Shown here piece after piece: positions 7,953 through 16,103 of a stretch of 64,000 bases of DNA; position 1 is the stretch's first letter, and each line of letters starts with the position of its first letter. Location: assembly GCA_903842345.1 (NCBI GenBank), contig CAIMLR010000012.1, positions 1 to 64,000 on the forward strand. The letters run 5' to 3'. The notes under the pieces were generated by a model. It made no database searches, was not told where the DNA came from, and saw nothing but the letters and a program-made list of their open reading frames with translations. The DNA is from an uncultured Myxococcales bacterium. Lineage in GTDB: Bacteria; Myxococcota_A; UBA9042. Position numbers and translations under genes: made by a program.

Positions 7953-8420
7953 TCAGCGCGCCGCAGTCAACTCCGCCAGCAGGCCGACACACGCCGCCCG
8001 GCACAGGTCAAAGACCTCGTCAAAACCGCGCTCGCCGCCCGCGTACGGGTCCGGCACTTCGCCGCTACCTGCCGGATCGTGATCGCGCAGCAGTCGCGTT
8101 TTTTGCCGCGCCGCAGCGTCGGGCGCGATCGCCAGGAGGTTGGCCAGATTGCTGCGGTCCATGGCAAGCACGTGATCGAACGCGGCAAAGTGCTGTTCCG
8201 TGAACTGCTGGGCGCGGTGCGTGAGCGGTACGCCCCGGCGGGCGCTCGTCGCGCGCGTCCGCGGATCCGCGAGTTCGCCCGCGTGCCAGCCACCGGTGCC
8301 GGCGCTGTCGATGTGGAATTGGTCTTGCAGACCAGCTTCTTGGACCAACTGGCGGAAGATGCCTTCCGCTTGTGGTGAACGACAGATGTTGCCCAAACAG
8401 ACGAAACAGACGCGAATCAC
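7953..8420 (-). CDS. Low-molecular-weight protein-tyrosine phosphatase
   Basis: A 155-residue cytoplasmic phosphatase. The P-loop CLGNICRSP near the N-terminus gives nucleophile Cys8 and Arg14 of the C-x5-R motif, and VPDPYAGG near residue 127 supplies the general-acid Asp. In bacteria such enzymes often act on tyrosine-phosphorylated proteins of polysaccharide export, but no partner kinase is adjacent here. The start is GTG at 8420, chosen because GGAGG lies six bases before it; a much longer upstream open frame has no coding character. It converges on glnS with a 6-base gap. Confidence 0.88.
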   Translation of the reverse strand: MIRVCFVCLGNICRSPQAEGIFRQLVQEAGLQDQFHIDSAGTGGWHAGELADPRTRATSARRGVPLTHRAQQFTEQHFAAFDHVLAMDRSNLANLLAIAPDAAARQKTRLLRDHDPAGSGEVPDPYAGGERGFDEVFDLCRAACVGLLAELTAAR

Positions 8421-8538
8421 GAGGCACCTCCGGCGGCCGACCGTGCACGGCAGAAGCCGGGACGTCAAGACGTTGACGCGAACGCCCGCGGATGGAACGC
8501 TCCGGCTGCCCACTCCGGGCCGGGGTCTGCGCGTGCCG

Positions 8539-10023
8539 ATGGCGAAGCAAATGGGAAGGTGGCTGGTGTTGGCGCTGCTCGTGGTGCTGCCAGCGCTGGC
8601 GTTGGCCAAGCCAGCCGTGAAGGCGCCGGCGAAGCCTGTGGCCAACACAAAAGCGAAGCCGGCGGTTGTCGACAAGGCGCTGCTGAAGCGCTGCGCCGAT
8701 CCCAAGCGCAAGGATACGCGCGAGTGCGTGCTGCTGCGCGGGGCGGGCAAAGGCGGCGACGGCAAAGGCAAAGCCAAGGAGGACCGCGCCAAGGCCAAGG
8801 ACGACAAGGGCAAGGACGACAAGGCAAGGGAAAAGGCCGACGCTGGCAAGGACAAAGCCAGTAGCAGCAAGGACAAGGACGCCAAGGGCAAGGACGCCCG
8901 GAAGTCCGGGAAGGACGACGAGGACAAGCCCAAGGCGCTGTCGGCGAAGGAAAAAAAGCAGCAAGTTGCGCTGAAGGCGACGTGCGCGGACAAAAAGAAG
9001 GCCAAGAGCGCGCAGTGCAAGAAGTTCTTTGCCGACGAGCAGGAGCGCGCTGAGGCCGCAGAACGCGCCAAGCTGAAAAAGGTGTGTGCGGACAAGAAGA
9101 ACGCCAAGACTGCGCAATGCAAGAAGTTTGTCGCCGCGGAGAAGAAGAAGAGCCAGACGGTTTCCGTATGCGGTCGCAAGTACGGCATCGCCCGCAAGAA
9201 CGAGAAAGTGGCGAGCTTCGCCCGGCGGTATCGCGTTGCCGAGGGGACGTTGCGCGGCTGGAACGCCATCGGCACGGCGAGCAAGCTCAAGGGTGGCAAG
9301 CGCTATCTTGTCTACAAGTCGCCGCACGACGGCGTGACCCTCAAGGGCGGCGTGCTGCTGGAGGGCGACGACGAGCACTTTGCCATCCAGCGGCCAGCGC
9401 GCGGCTGGGGCAAGCCGCTGCTGGTGGATGCGATCCGCACGGCCGTCCACGCGACGCAGCGGCAGAATCCGCTGGGGACGCATCTGATCGTCGGTGATTT
9501 GTCCAAGGAAGGCGGAGGCTGCCTGCCGCCGCACAAGTCGCACCGCGGTGGCATTGACGCGGACATCGGCCTCTATATGCGCGGCGCCCATCAGCGCAAG
9601 TGGCTGGGCGGCGCGACGGCGGATACGCTGGACGCGGACCGGACTTGGCAACTGCTGCGCGCGTTCCTGGCAACGGCCAAGCTGCAGTACGCGTTCATCG
9701 ACTACAGCCTGCAGCAGCCGCTCTATGAAGCCGGGCTGCGCGCTGGCGAGCCGGAGGAGCACCTGAAAGCCTGGTTCCAGTGGCCGCGGCCGATCGAGAA
9801 CGCCCACGAGACGATCATTCGCCACCTCGCCGGCCACGACAATCACATGCACGTGCGGTTCATGTGCGATTCCGACGAGCAGTGCGCGCTGCCGGACGAG
9901 GCCAGGACGCGGCTGGAGCACGCGCGCATCGAGATGCTGGGCAGCGTGGCGCGTGAACCCAATCGGCCGCGCGAGGCTCTCCATCAGGCGGGTGCGCCAG
10001 CAGTGCCCGAGGCGATGCCGTAA
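8539..10023 (+). CDS. M74 (MepA-type) murein endopeptidase with Lys/Cys-rich repeats
   Basis: Predicted periplasmic, zinc-dependent D-Ala-mDAP endopeptidase that cuts peptidoglycan cross-links. A signal peptide (ALALAK) opens the 494-residue protein. Residues about 45-210 are Lys-rich and low complexity, with three variants of CADxKx6C near residues 52, 149 and 184. A LysM-like segment (ASFARRYRVAEGTLRGWN) follows at about 225-265. The catalytic domain has SHRGGIDADIG with His335 and Asp340, and GHDNHMHVRF with His436/His438, the M74 metal ligands. The classical enzyme is about 275 residues, so the N-terminal half is an addition, probably for wall binding. ATG at 8539 lacks a clear ribosome site. 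The next gene starts at the base after its stop. Confidence 0.82.
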   Translation: MAKQMGRWLVLALLVVLPALALAKPAVKAPAKPVANTKAKPAVVDKALLKRCADPKRKDTRECVLLRGAGKGGDGKGKAKEDRAKAKDDKGKDDKAREKADAGKDKASSSKDKDAKGKDARKSGKDDEDKPKALSAKEKKQQVALKATCADKKKAKSAQCKKFFADEQERAEAAERAKLKKVCADKKNAKTAQCKKFVAAEKKKSQTVSVCGRKYGIARKNEKVASFARRYRVAEGTLRGWNAIGTASKLKGGKRYLVYKSPHDGVTLKGGVLLEGDDEHFAIQRPARGWGKPLLVDAIRTAVHATQRQNPLGTHLIVGDLSKEGGGCLPPHKSHRGGIDADIGLYMRGAHQRKWLGGATADTLDADRTWQLLRAFLATAKLQYAFIDYSLQQPLYEAGLRAGEPEEHLKAWFQWPRPIENAHETIIRHLAGHDNHMHVRFMCDSDEQCALPDEARTRLEHARIEMLGSVAREPNRPREALHQAGAPAVPEAMP

Positions 10024-10536
10024 ATGAATGAAACGACGCAAGTGGTTGTGAACAAAGGTCTGGGGTACGCGCGCTCGATTGTTTGGAGCGTGTTCCTGAC
10101 GATGATCGTTGTGCTCGTGATGGCGTCTCTCCGAGGCGGGCCCATGCCGAGCGCGGTGGCGCCGCCGCTGGTGGGCGTGGACGTGGCCGGCAAGCCGGTG
10201 GACATCGCCGCGCTCAAGGGCAAGCCGGTGGTGCTGTATTTCTGGGCGACCTGGTGCGGCGCTTGCAAGATGACGTCACCGACCGTGGATCAGTACGCGC
10301 GCAGCCATCCGGAGGTGACCGTGCTGGGCGTGGCGATGGACGAGGACGCCGCGGTGCGCGCCTACCTCAAGGCGACGCCGCGCAGTTTTCAGGTCGTGCC
10401 GGCCAATGAGCGCGTCCAGCAGGATTGGCCCGTGCGCGCGCTGCCCACGACCGTGGTGCTGGACAAGGAAGGCCGGATCGCGTGGCAACGGGTCGGCATC
10501 CTGCTACCCGGCGAGCTCAACGTTCACGTCGACTGA
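10024..10536 (+). CDS. Membrane-anchored thioredoxin-like protein (TlpA/ScsD type)
   Basis: A 170-residue redox protein held in the inner membrane by one helix (residues about 17-36), with the thioredoxin domain in the periplasm. The active site is WCGAC (Cys78, Cys81) and the cis-proline segment is RALPTTVV. Family members reduce or isomerise periplasmic disulphides. ATG directly follows the TAA of the murein endopeptidase gene, so the two are probably translated together; the endopeptidase has several paired cysteines that could be its client, which is inference. The 3' end overlaps the convergent DUF2330 gene by 20 bases. Confidence 0.85.
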   Translation: MNETTQVVVNKGLGYARSIVWSVFLTMIVVLVMASLRGGPMPSAVAPPLVGVDVAGKPVDIAALKGKPVVLYFWATWCGACKMTSPTVDQYARSHPEVTVLGVAMDEDAAVRAYLKATPRSFQVVPANERVQQDWPVRALPTTVVLDKEGRIAWQRVGILLPGELNVHVD

Positions 10537-12565
10537 CGACCCGGCGCCGGAGCACAGCGCCGACCGCGACGACCAGGGCCAGCCAACCGGGAAATGCCAC
10601 CCTGCCCGCCGCGCAGCCGCTCTTGACCGGCACCGCGTCCGAGGTTGCTGCCACGTCCGCCAGCTCGCCCACATCTTTCCAGCCGCCAAGCGCGTCGACG
10701 CCGGGGAGCGTATCGCCTGACGTCGCATCGAGCTGACCTTGCCCCGTCGGCGGCAGCTGGCCATCCACCCAATACGCCTTGGCGACGCAGTACAGCGGCT
10801 TGTGCCACGGCCCGAGCGTCGTCACCAGGGGGTCGGACTCCGGCGGCAGCCAGGGCGCGGGCGTCGTCAGCACCAGATCCGCGGCGAGGCTCGGCTTGCC
10901 CGGCTTGGCGCCCAGGATCGCCGCCGCCACGATCGGCGCCTGCTTGGGGTCGATGTCCACCGCCGGCCCCGTCTCGTCGAGCACCTGCATGTGCCACGCC
11001 GCGGGCAAGCTGAGGAACCGGCCATCCACCAGCGGATTCGCCAGATGCACCCACGAACCCAGCCCCTCAACCGACAGCCGCACCTCCGACACATCGCTCG
11101 CCCATCCCGTCGGACACACCTGGTTCAGCGTCACCGGAATCGTCGGCAAGACGTTGGGCAGCGCCGGGTTGTAGGCAAACACCGGGTCGCGATCCATCTC
11201 CGCGGGCGAAATCCGCAGGTCCAGCCGCGTCACCGTCTGGCTCGCCGCCAGCTTCTGCGCCATCTCCGCGAGCGGCACCGTGAACGTCGCGGTCACTTCG
11301 TCCGCCAGCGCCACGCCGTCAATCGCCACCGCGCTCAGCTGCGCCTTGGTCAGCTGGGTCAACTGCCCGATGGGCAGGTAGCACGTCGGATTGTAGAAGC
11401 CGCCCGGCCCCTGCCAGTACTGCCCGCACGCCCGCAGGTTGGCCAGCGTCTGCAGCGGCGTCACGCCCGGAAACGCGTCCGTCAGGTGCAGCTTGGGCTC
11501 AAAAGCCTCCGCCACCTCCGCCGTCACCGGCAGCAGGCCACCGGCCAACAGCATCGCCAAGTCCAACAGCGTCTTGGCCGTGGCCATCGGCACGTAGCTG
11601 AACTTGTTGTATGGCGAATCGAGCAGCGTCGCCTTTCCCGTCTGGGCGTATTCCGTCACGAACGCGTGGCCCGACGCTTCGTCGATCGCCGCCGCCACGA
11701 CCTGCTGGTAGTTGGTCGGCACCACGGCGCCGTAGCCAAACGGAATCGCCAGCAGCAGCGGATCGATCGTGACGTCCAGGTGGTTCTTGACGATCGCGCG
11801 CCCCGGTCCCGCCACGGTCACAATCACCGACATGTCGTCCACCGCGGCGATCGACGTCAGGCGCAGCGGCACGCACGGCTCGGCGTCGTCCATTTCCAGC
11901 GTGATCGGCCGGATCGCCTCGATCCCCTGGCCATTTTGCAGCTTGACCACGACGAACAGGTCGCCCTTGTCGACGTGCGTTTGCAGGATCGGCTTGGCCG
12001 ACGCCGGCATCTCGTAGCCGTTGTCGACGAGCCACTTGTAGAGCACGGCCGAATCGCTGCCCTTGACGACCTGATAGTTGTACGGCCCGGTCTGGCCCGA
12101 GGCGAGGATCTCGACGTTGGGACCGCCGCCACCCGCGCTGTCGGCGCCCATCGACGCATCGGACAACGCGTCGTACGGCGGGTAGTCAAAGTGGTCGCAG
12201 CCCAGCGCCGGATCCCGGCAATTCTCCGCGTTGAGGACCGTGCGGAAGACCCGGGTCTGCATCGACGCGTCCAGCGCGTCAAACACCGTCACGGAGCCGA
12301 CGCCGACCTTGGGCAGCTTGGGCACCGGCAGCACCCAGCCAAAATCCTTGGCCAGCCCCGTGTAGCGCACCTCGACCCACACGGTGGAGACTTTCGTCAC
12401 CGGATCGCGGACAAAAAGCACGCGCTCGGCGTCCTGGCGGACCGTCTGGTCAATCGTCGGCGTCGGCGGTGAAAAGCAGCCACCGCAGGCCAGCGCTTCA
12501 ACGGCGGGCACGGTCGCCAACACAGTCAGCGCCAACGCCAGCGGGCGAAAAAACACGTGTCGCAT
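10517..12565 (-). CDS. DUF2330 secreted protein with MYXO-CTERM-like tail
   Basis: A 682-residue exported protein. After a signal peptide the mature N-terminus begins with ALACGGCFSPP and soon VRQDAERVLFVRD, the pattern of DUF2330, a family of unknown function frequent in Myxococcota and Actinobacteria. The middle is Gly/Pro-rich without recognisable catalytic motifs. The C-terminus has a lone Cys region (KSGCAAGRV), a hydrophobic helix and an Arg cluster (RRRVVSRRER), like MYXO-CTERM sorting tails that anchor proteins on the cell surface. The start at 12565 is set by GGAGG five bases upstream. The gene downstream of 12629 lies upstream of it in the same direction, about 63 bases away. Confidence 0.78.
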   Translation of the reverse strand: MRHVFFRPLALALTVLATVPAVEALACGGCFSPPTPTIDQTVRQDAERVLFVRDPVTKVSTVWVEVRYTGLAKDFGWVLPVPKLPKVGVGSVTVFDALDASMQTRVFRTVLNAENCRDPALGCDHFDYPPYDALSDASMGADSAGGGGPNVEILASGQTGPYNYQVVKGSDSAVLYKWLVDNGYEMPASAKPILQTHVDKGDLFVVVKLQNGQGIEAIRPITLEMDDAEPCVPLRLTSIAAVDDMSVIVTVAGPGRAIVKNHLDVTIDPLLLAIPFGYGAVVPTNYQQVVAAAIDEASGHAFVTEYAQTGKATLLDSPYNKFSYVPMATAKTLLDLAMLLAGGLLPVTAEVAEAFEPKLHLTDAFPGVTPLQTLANLRACGQYWQGPGGFYNPTCYLPIGQLTQLTKAQLSAVAIDGVALADEVTATFTVPLAEMAQKLAASQTVTRLDLRISPAEMDRDPVFAYNPALPNVLPTIPVTLNQVCPTGWASDVSEVRLSVEGLGSWVHLANPLVDGRFLSLPAAWHMQVLDETGPAVDIDPKQAPIVAAAILGAKPGKPSLAADLVLTTPAPWLPPESDPLVTTLGPWHKPLYCVAKAYWVDGQLPPTGQGQLDATSGDTLPGVDALGGWKDVGELADVAATSDAVPVKSGCAAGRVAFPGWLALVVAVGAVLRRRVVSRRER

Positions 12566-12628
12566 CAGGACCTCCGGAACGTTGAATCTAGCGCGCAGCT
12601 TGCGACTCGCAAGGGCGGCCGTCAAACG

Positions 12629-13309
12629 CTACTCCGGCGCCGGCTCTTCCTCCGGCGGCGGCTTCACGGCCGGGGGCGCGAGCGTCGGCGGATCCGGGTC
12701 CGCAAGCACCGGCACGCGCACGTCGCCCGCGAGCAGCGGAATCACGCCCTCGACGCGAGCGTCGTCCACGGTGCGAATGTGCGCCATCACCGGCCGCGCT
12801 TCCGCATCCAGCCCCAAGTGCAGCAGTTCCACGCGCGCCTGCGGCCCCTGCAACGTCGCCACGCGCGGATTCTTGGCAAAGCGCGCCCAGTTCGCCGCGC
12901 CATCGCGGTTCAGCACGCCCACGCGCACCTGCAGCGCGCCCAGCCCTGCGGCGTCCAGATCGAGGATCGCCGTCCGCCCCGGTCCGCGCGGCAACAGGCT
13001 CGGATCGCCCACCAGCGGCATCTCTTCGACAACGTCCGGCGCGTGCAACTGCGGCGAAGGCGCGACCGGCTGCTGCGTCGCCTTGGCCTTCGGGTCGTCC
13101 GCCAACAGCTTGGCCACATCCACGGCCGCGCTCGGGGTCGGCACATCGGCGAGCGCCACGGCCGGGGCCAAGGGCGGTCGCGCCGGCGGGACTTCATCGG
13201 GCACCGTTGCGCCGCGGCCCAGCGTCAGCCAGCCCGCGCCCAAGCCCAGCAGCAGCCCCATCAGCCCCGCCAGTACCATCGCCCCCAGAATCCGCATCGC
13301 TGCCTGCAT
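12629..13309 (-). CDS. Membrane-anchored protein of unknown function
   Basis: I do not recognise a family. The 226-residue product has one N-terminal membrane helix (residues about 6-29, AMVLAGLMGLLLGLGAGWL) and a Pro/Ala-rich segment, then a soluble, probably periplasmic, domain at about 100-200 and a Pro/Glu-rich tail (PPPEEEPAPE). The ATG at 13309 follows GGAGG with six-base spacing; open frame upstream of this is low GC and not convincingly coding. It precedes the DUF2330 gene in the same direction, suggesting a two-gene operon for surface proteins. Confidence 0.6.
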   Translation of the reverse strand: MQAAMRILGAMVLAGLMGLLLGLGAGWLTLGRGATVPDEVPPARPPLAPAVALADVPTPSAAVDVAKLLADDPKAKATQQPVAPSPQLHAPDVVEEMPLVGDPSLLPRGPGRTAILDLDAAGLGALQVRVGVLNRDGAANWARFAKNPRVATLQGPQARVELLHLGLDAEARPVMAHIRTVDDARVEGVIPLLAGDVRVPVLADPDPPTLAPPAVKPPPEEEPAPE

Positions 13310-13390
13310 AGACGACCTCCAGTGTGCCAGATAGCAAGAAGGTTCGCGCCTGTCCAACGGCGTTGAAAACTCGTGATTCATCAAGGTGTC

Positions 13391-13443
13391 GATCGGCAAG
13401 TCGATGAACTTCCAGTAGACGATCGGCAACAGACGATCGACAA
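13391..13443. repeat. Three copies of GATCGRCAA upstream of the leftward membrane-protein gene
   Basis: GATCGGCAA occurs at 13391-13399 and 13421-13429, and GATCGACAA at 13435-13443; the first two are 30 bp apart, the last two 14 bp apart. The cluster lies about 80-135 bases upstream of the ATG at 13309, a suitable place for an operator. Function is inference. Confidence 0.3.
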
Positions 13444-13550
13444 GCTGTCACCGGCTTGTTGCCAAACATCTAGTCGCCGTCGCGGAAAAAGTTGGTTGCG
13501 CACATTATCTGCGTAGTTTCAATGTATTTCAGTCCATGGTCTTGCCTGCA

Positions 13551-13832
13551 TCACGCGGCGTCAGCATTGTGATCACGGATGAACGGCCAGCGGCATGCCG
13601 CGCCAACTTGATACTCATCCACAACATGTTTCAGATCGAAGCCGTGTAATTCAGCGATCTTATCACCCAGAATGAACAGGATGTCCGCAGAATCGCGGGA
13701 TCCTTCGGCTGGGGCGTTTTCGGCTGGACACTTGTCAAGTTCTTCGCGATCCGCAATCATCCAGTTCGTCAACGACGCGCAGCGAAGTCCGCCGGCAACG
13801 GCGCTGAACGGATCTCGCAACCGTGCAATTGG
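13551..13832 (-). pseudogene. Possible MazG-like gene remnant
   Basis: A leftward open frame ends at 13551. Its last third ([20 protein letters not shown], then a VVDE segment) resembles the helix of MazG-type nucleotide pyrophosphohydrolases with the usual E..DxL pattern. The upstream part lacks the EExxE motif expected of a full enzyme, and no ribosome site was found at a start codon. Base composition differs from neighbouring genes. A decayed transferred gene or chance are both possible. Confidence 0.2.
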
Positions 13833-13911
13833 CATAGGTTTCTTCGGGGGGAACGTGGGCGACAATCTGGCGCGGTTGCGCAACGGTACCAATGACAGCA
13901 GGCGGTCGATC

Positions 13912-14334
13912 ATGATGGATGGCAAGCGGGACAGGCAACGTTCCCGGACGATTCCGATGCGTCGGCTGACGCGCGCGGAGATTCAAGAAGGCAAGGATCT
14001 CGCGGCGGAGCTGGAGTACCTGCGGCCGCAGACGCGCGCGGAGTGCGTGAACGGCATTCGCCCCTGCCCCTACGTTTCCTGCAAGCAGCACCTGTACCTG
14101 GACGTCAATCCGGTCACGGGCTCGATCAAGGTCAACTTCCCCGATCTGGAAGTCTGGGAAATGGAAGACACCTGCGCGCTCGACATCGCCGATCGCGGCG
14201 GCATCACGCTGGAAGAAGTCGGCTCCATCATGAACCTGACCCGGGAGCGCATCCGCCAAGTGGAAGTGAGCGGCCTGGAGAAGCTGCAGGCGCAGGACTT
14301 CGCGGTCGATCTCGAGACTGTGTTCCGCTCCTGA
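13912..14334 (+). CDS. Sigma-70 region-4-like DNA-binding protein with four cysteines
   Basis: A 140-residue predicted transcription regulator. The C-terminal half (residues about 96-120, [20 protein letters not shown]) is a textbook sigma-70 region 4 helix-turn-helix, which contacts -35 elements, but there is no region 2, so it is not a full sigma factor. The middle has Cys45, Cys52, Cys57 and Cys88 in [17 protein letters not shown] and EDTCALD, a spacing that could hold zinc or an iron-sulphur cluster. ATG at 13912 follows AGGCGG with six-base spacing; a longer open frame upstream runs into the lower-GC gap and was not used. It precedes purH by about 200 bases. Confidence 0.7.
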   Translation: MMDGKRDRQRSRTIPMRRLTRAEIQEGKDLAAELEYLRPQTRAECVNGIRPCPYVSCKQHLYLDVNPVTGSIKVNFPDLEVWEMEDTCALDIADRGGITLEEVGSIMNLTRERIRQVEVSGLEKLQAQDFAVDLETVFRS

Positions 14335-14536
14335 TCCTGACCGCAGACCGTCGTCACGACAGGCAAGGTTCGCCCGCGCGAAAACCTGGAGCGCGATCAG
14401 GCGAACCGCGGCAGTTGTGGCCGCCAGTGAATCCGCGGTGACAAAACCGCCCCGTCCCCATCCGCCTGTGGCAACTCCATCGCCGATCGCCTAGCCTCCG
14501 CGCGCGCCGCCCCTGTGGCGGTTCGAGGAGACGATC

Positions 14537-16075
14537 ATGAAGCGACGTGCATTGATTTCGGTGTCGGACAAACGCGGTGTTGTGGAGCTGGCGCAGGCCC
14601 TCGACGCATTGGGTTATGAAGTGGTTTCAACGGGCGGGACGGCCAAGGCCATCGCCGACGCGGGCGTGCCCGTCACCCCGATCGAGGCCATCACCGGCTT
14701 TCCCGAGATGATGGACGGCCGCGTCAAGACGCTGCACCCCAACGTCCACGGCGGCTTGCTGGCGCGGCGGGATCTGCCCGAACACGTGGCGGCGATGCAG
14801 GAGCACGGCATCGGCGCGATCGACGTCGTCGCGGTGAACCTCTACCCGTTCCGCCAGACCGTCGCCAAGCCGAACGTGACGTGGGACGAAGCGGTGGAGA
14901 ACATCGACATCGGCGGGCCGTCCATGGTCCGCTCGGCGGCGAAGAACCATGCGTTCGTGTCTGTGGTCGTCGATCCGGACGATTATCCGGCGCTGATCGC
15001 GGGCCTGCAGGCTGGCACAATCGATGAAGCCGCGCGCCGCAAGCTGGCGCAGAAGGCGTTCGCCCACACGGCGGCGTACGATGCGGCGATCGCGAGCTGG
15101 CTCGGCGGCCAACTGGGTGTGACGGACGGCGACATGACGGTCGCGCTGACCAAGCCGGACAAGCTGCGCTACGGCGAAAACCCGCACCAAGCGGCGTGGC
15201 GCTACACGGACGAGGCCAAAGTGCTCGTGGACGCGGCGCCGTTCCGGATCCACCAGGGCAAGGAACTGAGCTACAACAACCTCGTCGACGCCGATGCCGC
15301 GTGGGCCCTGCTCTGCGACTTGCCGCTCGATCTTCCGGGCTCAGTCATCATCAAGCACACCAATCCGTGCGGCGTGGGCGTGGTACCGACTTCAGTCGCG
15401 GGCTCGATTCTTCGCGCCCTTGAGGCCGACCCGGTCAGCGCGTTTGGCGGCATTCTCGCGGTCAATCGCGCGTTTGACGTGACGGCCGCGCGCGCGGTGG
15501 GCGACCGGTTCCTGGAGGTCATCCTCGCACCGTCTTTTGATGACGAAGCGCTTGAAATCCTGGCGGCCAAGCAGAACCTGCGCGTCGTGACGATGGGCGC
15601 GCCGCGTCTGGACAACGTCAAGCGGGTGGTCAAGTCGACGGCGTTCGGCATCCTGATGCAGACGCCGGATCTGGGCGGCCTGGACGTGCGCACCGGCCAG
15701 GTCGTGACCAAGAAGCAGCCGACGGACGCTCAGTGGGCCGCGCTCGACATCGCCTGGCGCGTGTGCAAGCACGTCAAATCCAACGCGATTGTCACAGCGG
15801 ATGAACAAGGCACCGTTGGCGTGGGCGCGGGCCAGATGTCGCGCGTCGATTCCGCGATCATCGCGACCGGCAAGATGCGCAAGCATCTGAAGCCCATCGC
15901 TGCGGGCTCTGACGCGTTCTTCCCGTTCGCCGATGGTCTGGAACAGCTCGCGAAAGCCGGGATCCAGGCGGTTGCGCAGCCCGGCGGGTCCAAGAAGGAT
16001 CAGGAAGTCATCGACGCGGCCGACAAGGCCGGCATCACGATGGTCATGACGGGTTTCCGCCACTTCCGCCATTGA
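14537..16075 (+). CDS. purH: Bifunctional AICAR transformylase / IMP cyclohydrolase
   Basis: Catalyses the last two steps of IMP synthesis: formylation of AICAR with 10-formyl-THF and ring closure. The N-terminal IMP cyclohydrolase (MGS-like) domain has ISVSDKRGVVELA and STGGTAKAI, with VKTLHPNVHGGLLARR; the C-terminal transformylase domain has the RYGENPHQ and KHTNPCGVG segments and ends FRHFRH as expected. At 512 residues it is full length. GAGGAG lies upstream of the ATG at suitable spacing. purD follows 28 bases downstream, so the two form a purine operon. Confidence 0.96.
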   Translation: MKRRALISVSDKRGVVELAQALDALGYEVVSTGGTAKAIADAGVPVTPIEAITGFPEMMDGRVKTLHPNVHGGLLARRDLPEHVAAMQEHGIGAIDVVAVNLYPFRQTVAKPNVTWDEAVENIDIGGPSMVRSAAKNHAFVSVVVDPDDYPALIAGLQAGTIDEAARRKLAQKAFAHTAAYDAAIASWLGGQLGVTDGDMTVALTKPDKLRYGENPHQAAWRYTDEAKVLVDAAPFRIHQGKELSYNNLVDADAAWALLCDLPLDLPGSVIIKHTNPCGVGVVPTSVAGSILRALEADPVSAFGGILAVNRAFDVTAARAVGDRFLEVILAPSFDDEALEILAAKQNLRVVTMGAPRLDNVKRVVKSTAFGILMQTPDLGGLDVRTGQVVTKKQPTDAQWAALDIAWRVCKHVKSNAIVTADEQGTVGVGAGQMSRVDSAIIATGKMRKHLKPIAAGSDAFFPFADGLEQLAKAGIQAVAQPGGSKKDQEVIDAADKAGITMVMTGFRHFRH

Positions 16076-16103
16076 TTCGGCACAGAGAACTTGGGGGCAT
16101 CGC

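Larger units (their letters stand above)
13310..13911. other. 600-bp lower-GC gap between divergent genes
   Basis: This stretch is visibly poorer in G+C than its neighbours and holds no confident gene. It contains a GATCGGCAA-type repeat group (13391-13443) and a weak leftward open frame (13551-13832) with a MazG-like segment. It separates the leftward membrane protein from the rightward sigma4-like regulator. It may be a remnant of transferred DNA or a long regulatory region. Confidence 0.4.

Noticed and set aside
8065-10041. Leftward 658-residue frame opposite the murein endopeptidase
   Set aside because: Antisense; its C-terminal end reads through the phosphatase gene in the wrong frame, and it has no motif.
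10739-12472. Rightward 577-residue frame opposite the DUF2330 gene
   Set aside because: Extremely Arg/His/Gln-rich, no start signals; the leftward frame has a signal peptide and family motif.
13194-13469. Leftward 91-residue frame overlapping the start of the membrane-protein gene
   Set aside because: It runs out of frame through the confident gene at 12629-13309, and its unique part is only about 50 residues in the lower-GC gap without a ribosome site.
14335-14536. A purine riboswitch or tRNA upstream of purH
   Set aside because: No purine-aptamer core, no tRNA acceptor/T-arm pattern and no terminator-antiterminator pair could be found in the 200 bases.
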